Shown here: in pieces, positions 22,801-24,117 of the stretch
Layout: the number at the start of each line of letters is the position of its first letter
Position numbering within the stretch: the stretch's first letter is position 1
Virus record (IMG/VR): IMGVR_UViG_3300028840_001039
Location: 1 to 24,117 of that record
Reading direction: 5' to 3' (one strand)
Source of the DNA: a virus
Length of the DNA stretch: 24,117 nt
Notes under the pieces: generated by a model
Databases searched by the model: none
The model's input: the letters and a program-made list of their open reading frames with translations, nothing else
What the model was told of the DNA's origin: nothing
Translations under genes and position numbers: made by a program

Positions 22801-24069
22801 TCTACTGGTGCTGTTATGAAAGCTGCACCTATGGTTGGTGGAATTGACTATGGACAAGCACTGGCAAATCAAGGTTTTGCTGAACAGAAAGAATTAGAGA
22901 GTGAGTTCAAACAGATAAGATTCTCTGGAGCTGAACAACTTGCTGGCAAAATAGGACAGTATATTACTCATGGTATTGAGTCTCCTCTTGAATATTTAAC
23001 TCCTGTTTCTCCTGCGGCCAAACTAATTAGACAACGTTCTGCTGTTGAAGAATATGCAGCTACAGAAGCTATTGGTACAGCTAGTTCTTTCTGGGATAAA
23101 CCTATTGAAAACTTCTTAAAACCTGCTTTTAATATGGCTGCTTACAAAGCTGGCCTTACAAGTATCCCTGCTGAAGTTCAAGAACGAAGAAACATTCAAG
23201 AATACTTTGATATGTTGCAATGGACTAAAGCTTCTCGTCTTGAAGCTGTAGCTGAACAACAAGGAGATTTATCTGCTGCTGCTGAATATCGTAGAGCTAA
23301 AAGTAGCACTTTGTTTGGTGTTGATGTCTTTAAGAGCCCAACACAAATTATGCGTGCTCTTCCAAGACAAGAGAAAGATTTCTTTGCTGAGTTTGTTAGT
23401 GCTAAGTCTGAAGAAGAACGCAGACAAATCTTAGAGCTGATTCCTCAGAATGAACAAAGAATCTATTTGTCACAATGGATGAGACAAGAAGAGAGTGCTG
23501 CATATGCCAAAAGATCAGTTAAACTTAATGACGAACAAGATGATAAGGTAATTGCTGCTACTGCTCTTATGCGTATGGGAGAAGGATTCTCTTTTACTAA
23601 TGCACAAGAAGAACAATGGATGAATGAAACTGGTGGACAGATTCCATTTGACGACTGGCTTAGAGAACAGAAAGCAGAAGAATACTTCCAAACTCATTCT
23701 TTGCCTGGAGCAGATTGGCTTGGCTGGCATCCTTCCGTAGATATGGAAGATGTTAAAATGCAATACGTAGAACAAGCTGGTCTTGATCATCATGACTTTG
23801 ATCTCTGGGAACAACGTAAACGTTCTTTAGCAAGAAAACCATACATAGAACCTTCTTTGGTTAATGCAATGGCAGAAGGAGCAGAGTACGAAGACTCTTG
23901 GAAAGTAGCAGAAAACTCTAAATCACTATCAGATATGTTTGCTCAACATAGAGCTGAAGTTTATATGTCGAAACTAGAAGCACATGAAGGCAAAGATAGA
24001 TACAATATACAAGTAACCGATGGTAGAAAAGAATTAATTGGCAAAGCATATAAAGAACTTGGAGCTTAA
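19897..24069 (+). CDS. Giant tape-measure-position virion protein, 1390 aa
   Basis: This protein occupies the tape-measure slot, after the tail chaperones. It could be the tape measure or a tail-delivered ejection protein. The first 520 residues contain four glycine/alanine-rich hydrophobic segments (about 27-42, 317-358, 408-433 and 486-522), comparable to the membrane-active segments of tape measures. Residues 525-780 are aromatic and Arg-rich. Residues about 895-1010 may form a degenerate nuclease-like domain (listed separately). The rest (1020-1390) is helical, charged and Trp-rich. There is no lysozyme, peptidase or transglycosylase motif that I can see. Long uninterrupted coiled coils expected of a classical tape measure are not obvious, so the true tape measure might be the gene starting at 24072. 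The start is the TTG at 19897 after AAGGAGG; the stop TAA precedes the next ATG by two bases. Confidence 0.7.
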   Translation: MVNPNLAFGPQPSQPGQGLDSNKGSVAGLALGASAIAGAGFIPTKSGRVWDTYLKGIRAVEAGSPGGVLRTFRTSEFLSPLESWSNVSALPADIKSGIYGKYLKNTFGEATGFDLKRTGQVFGEVRDPTGKVIGMGLQVEAGSQKGTGIADFAARVQGIQLGEFESLNDAILRNKWEQSKSPLSYKDWLETIEPHARRQRLIVGSKIRKKLRIAGNDLALSESMAKTVAKIETGGKFLRAKAATTANRLNTLLRAPVELPGISALADKIPGLRSLAVKPGTNLEILRRYTAKGMGVAAAWKGLEYTDYLRSEGSPWATVLAAGGGAVAGGLLASKPGMKFSKGGLIAGAALGVMSGLAPRFEHGIFHGVASVGADASVARAQLSRSMGFTSTLKEQEQITPGYMSLKTAAAFGGVGGLIAGIGTYGSFIGEALQERIGSKTPLSHIFESVREKSKGRVAGKLWESGIGKRIAGLPGGGALSKIKSPIALGALAGVAAWGVSATALGILSGRPTAAVAGVLGTTETPEELRDIYSGRKEVAIRKGRWWEFGRGTGYEGGRIEYYRPHMMARLKTRAYQKGLYGSEQEKWDYDPMLNPFKALFGSDDWKYHYEQKYQYERPAPTTGTYGEEIPFIGPLVAATFGKLFKPRKEVRPEEWNLGGGQYLHKGDVRGETEPSYALGGLQAGAPVEKESLSQLLNELNYRRREAVGLVGFAEGAITKKLLGREEFLENQQTLGSMGKETGSEYWMWKHMNLGGGMGTTEAVRRFIPRTRSYLDTYNPLRNVMPSWMPEDYFLDLRTGNPFEKIPEAELRLPGEGYAALHQELEGVAPEDYPLAHRVKILGDIAMYSKEYRNELSKAKRQLNNFSIQEVHLIRETERQVQEKKKRRGFHEYGFKAEELTQFDVTVSEIISPRRFKTEEFGELMIEMPGIGAIKDTTAALEFARENLLGKQVRMHASALESQRLRMSSTGAVMKAAPMVGGIDYGQALANQGFAEQKELESEFKQIRFSGAEQLAGKIGQYITHGIESPLEYLTPVSPAAKLIRQRSAVEEYAATEAIGTASSFWDKPIENFLKPAFNMAAYKAGLTSIPAEVQERRNIQEYFDMLQWTKASRLEAVAEQQGDLSAAAEYRRAKSSTLFGVDVFKSPTQIMRALPRQEKDFFAEFVSAKSEEERRQILELIPQNEQRIYLSQWMRQEESAAYAKRSVKLNDEQDDKVIAATALMRMGEGFSFTNAQEEQWMNETGGQIPFDDWLREQKAEEYFQTHSLPGADWLGWHPSVDMEDVKMQYVEQAGLDHHDFDLWEQRKRSLARKPYIEPSLVNAMAEGAEYEDSWKVAENSKSLSDMFAQHRAEVYMSKLEAHEGKDRYNIQVTDGRKELIGKAYKELGA
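22579..22932 (+). other. Candidate degenerate staphylococcal-nuclease-like (SNase) domain inside the 1390-aa protein
   Basis: Residues about 895-1012 follow the SNase order: a strand FDVTVSEIISPRRF (903-916); a strand and turn with ELMIEMPGIGAIKD (923-936), where SNase has its Leu-Val-Asp-Thr-Pro-Glu; a helix leading to NLLGKQVRM, like the SNase helix and strand; and later YGQALANQGFAEQ (985-997), which resembles the SNase helix N-E-A-L-x-x-x-G-x-A. The expected catalytic Arg/Glu/Asp residues are not in place, so the domain is probably not active. This is a by-eye fold guess, not a search result. Confidence 0.35.
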
Positions 24070-24071
24070 TA

Positions 24072-24117
24072 ATGGCTTTTGATAACGAACGATCTTCACT
24101 TTGGGGTATGGCTGCAG
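24072..24117 (+). CDS. Start of next structural gene (truncated by window end)
   Basis: An ATG two bases after the preceding stop opens a frame that stays open to the window edge (MAFDNERSSLWGMAA). GGAG at 24061-24064 gives a ribosome binding site seven bases upstream. Too little is visible for an assignment. By position it could be the tape measure itself or another tail or baseplate protein. Confidence 0.6.
   Translation, partial: MAFDNERSSLWGMAA

Noticed and set aside
1-24117. tRNA genes, CRISPR arrays, insertion sequences, integrase or defence genes
   Set aside because: The window is almost continuously filled by + strand structural genes with gaps under 100 bases, and no cloverleaf, spaced repeat array or transposase/integrase-like protein was seen.

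Overview
The window is a densely packed, single-strand (+) block of virion structural genes from a large contractile-tailed dsDNA phage (myovirus morphology, class Caudoviricetes). The evidence is a recognisable order of portal, prohead protease/scaffold, major capsid protein, head-tail connector and neck proteins, tail sheath, tail tube, two tail-assembly-chaperone-like proteins and a very large tape-measure-position protein. The DNA is AT-rich. TAG, TAA and TGA all act as stops, so I see no recoding. Starts are mostly preceded by strong AAGGAGG-type ribosome binding sites or are coupled through TAATG/ATGA overlaps. The host cannot be named from the sequence. There are no tRNAs, rRNAs, CRISPR arrays, insertion sequences or integrase genes, and no gene-free stretch exceeds about 100 bases.

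Layout: positions 1-3054 hold the tail end of a structural gene, two small unknown proteins and a 660-residue unknown protein with a central array of hydrophobic helices. Positions 3047-9914 are the head module: a portal fused to a Mu gpF-like minor head domain, a prohead protease fused in frame to a scaffold that also has its own strong internal start (6105), a probable capsid decoration protein, and the major capsid protein followed by a strong intrinsic terminator. Positions 10006-13925 are the head-tail interface: two small acidic proteins, a protein joining Ig-like (Big_5-type) domains to a connector-like helical C-terminus, a four-cysteine putative zinc protein and a probable tail terminator. 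Positions 13937-18382 hold the tail sheath and three consecutive tail-tube-fold proteins, of which only the first looks like the main tube subunit. A hairpin separates it from its two larger, insert-bearing paralogues. Positions 18402-24069 hold two related tail-assembly-chaperone-like proteins and a 1390-residue protein with glycine-rich hydrophobic segments and a possible degenerate staphylococcal-nuclease-like domain. A new gene begins at 24072.

The module appears to tune protein dosage at several levels: terminator-like hairpins directly after the two very high-copy products (capsid and tube), an internal ribosome binding site giving excess scaffold over protease, stop-start coupling for low-copy neck proteins, and a different codon choice in the high-copy genes. 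The most unusual points are the triple tube-fold cluster with different inserts, the portal-MuF fusion, the nested scaffold, the Ig-connector fusion and the nuclease-like domain in the tape-measure-position protein. No gene in the window looks like a defence or metabolic system.
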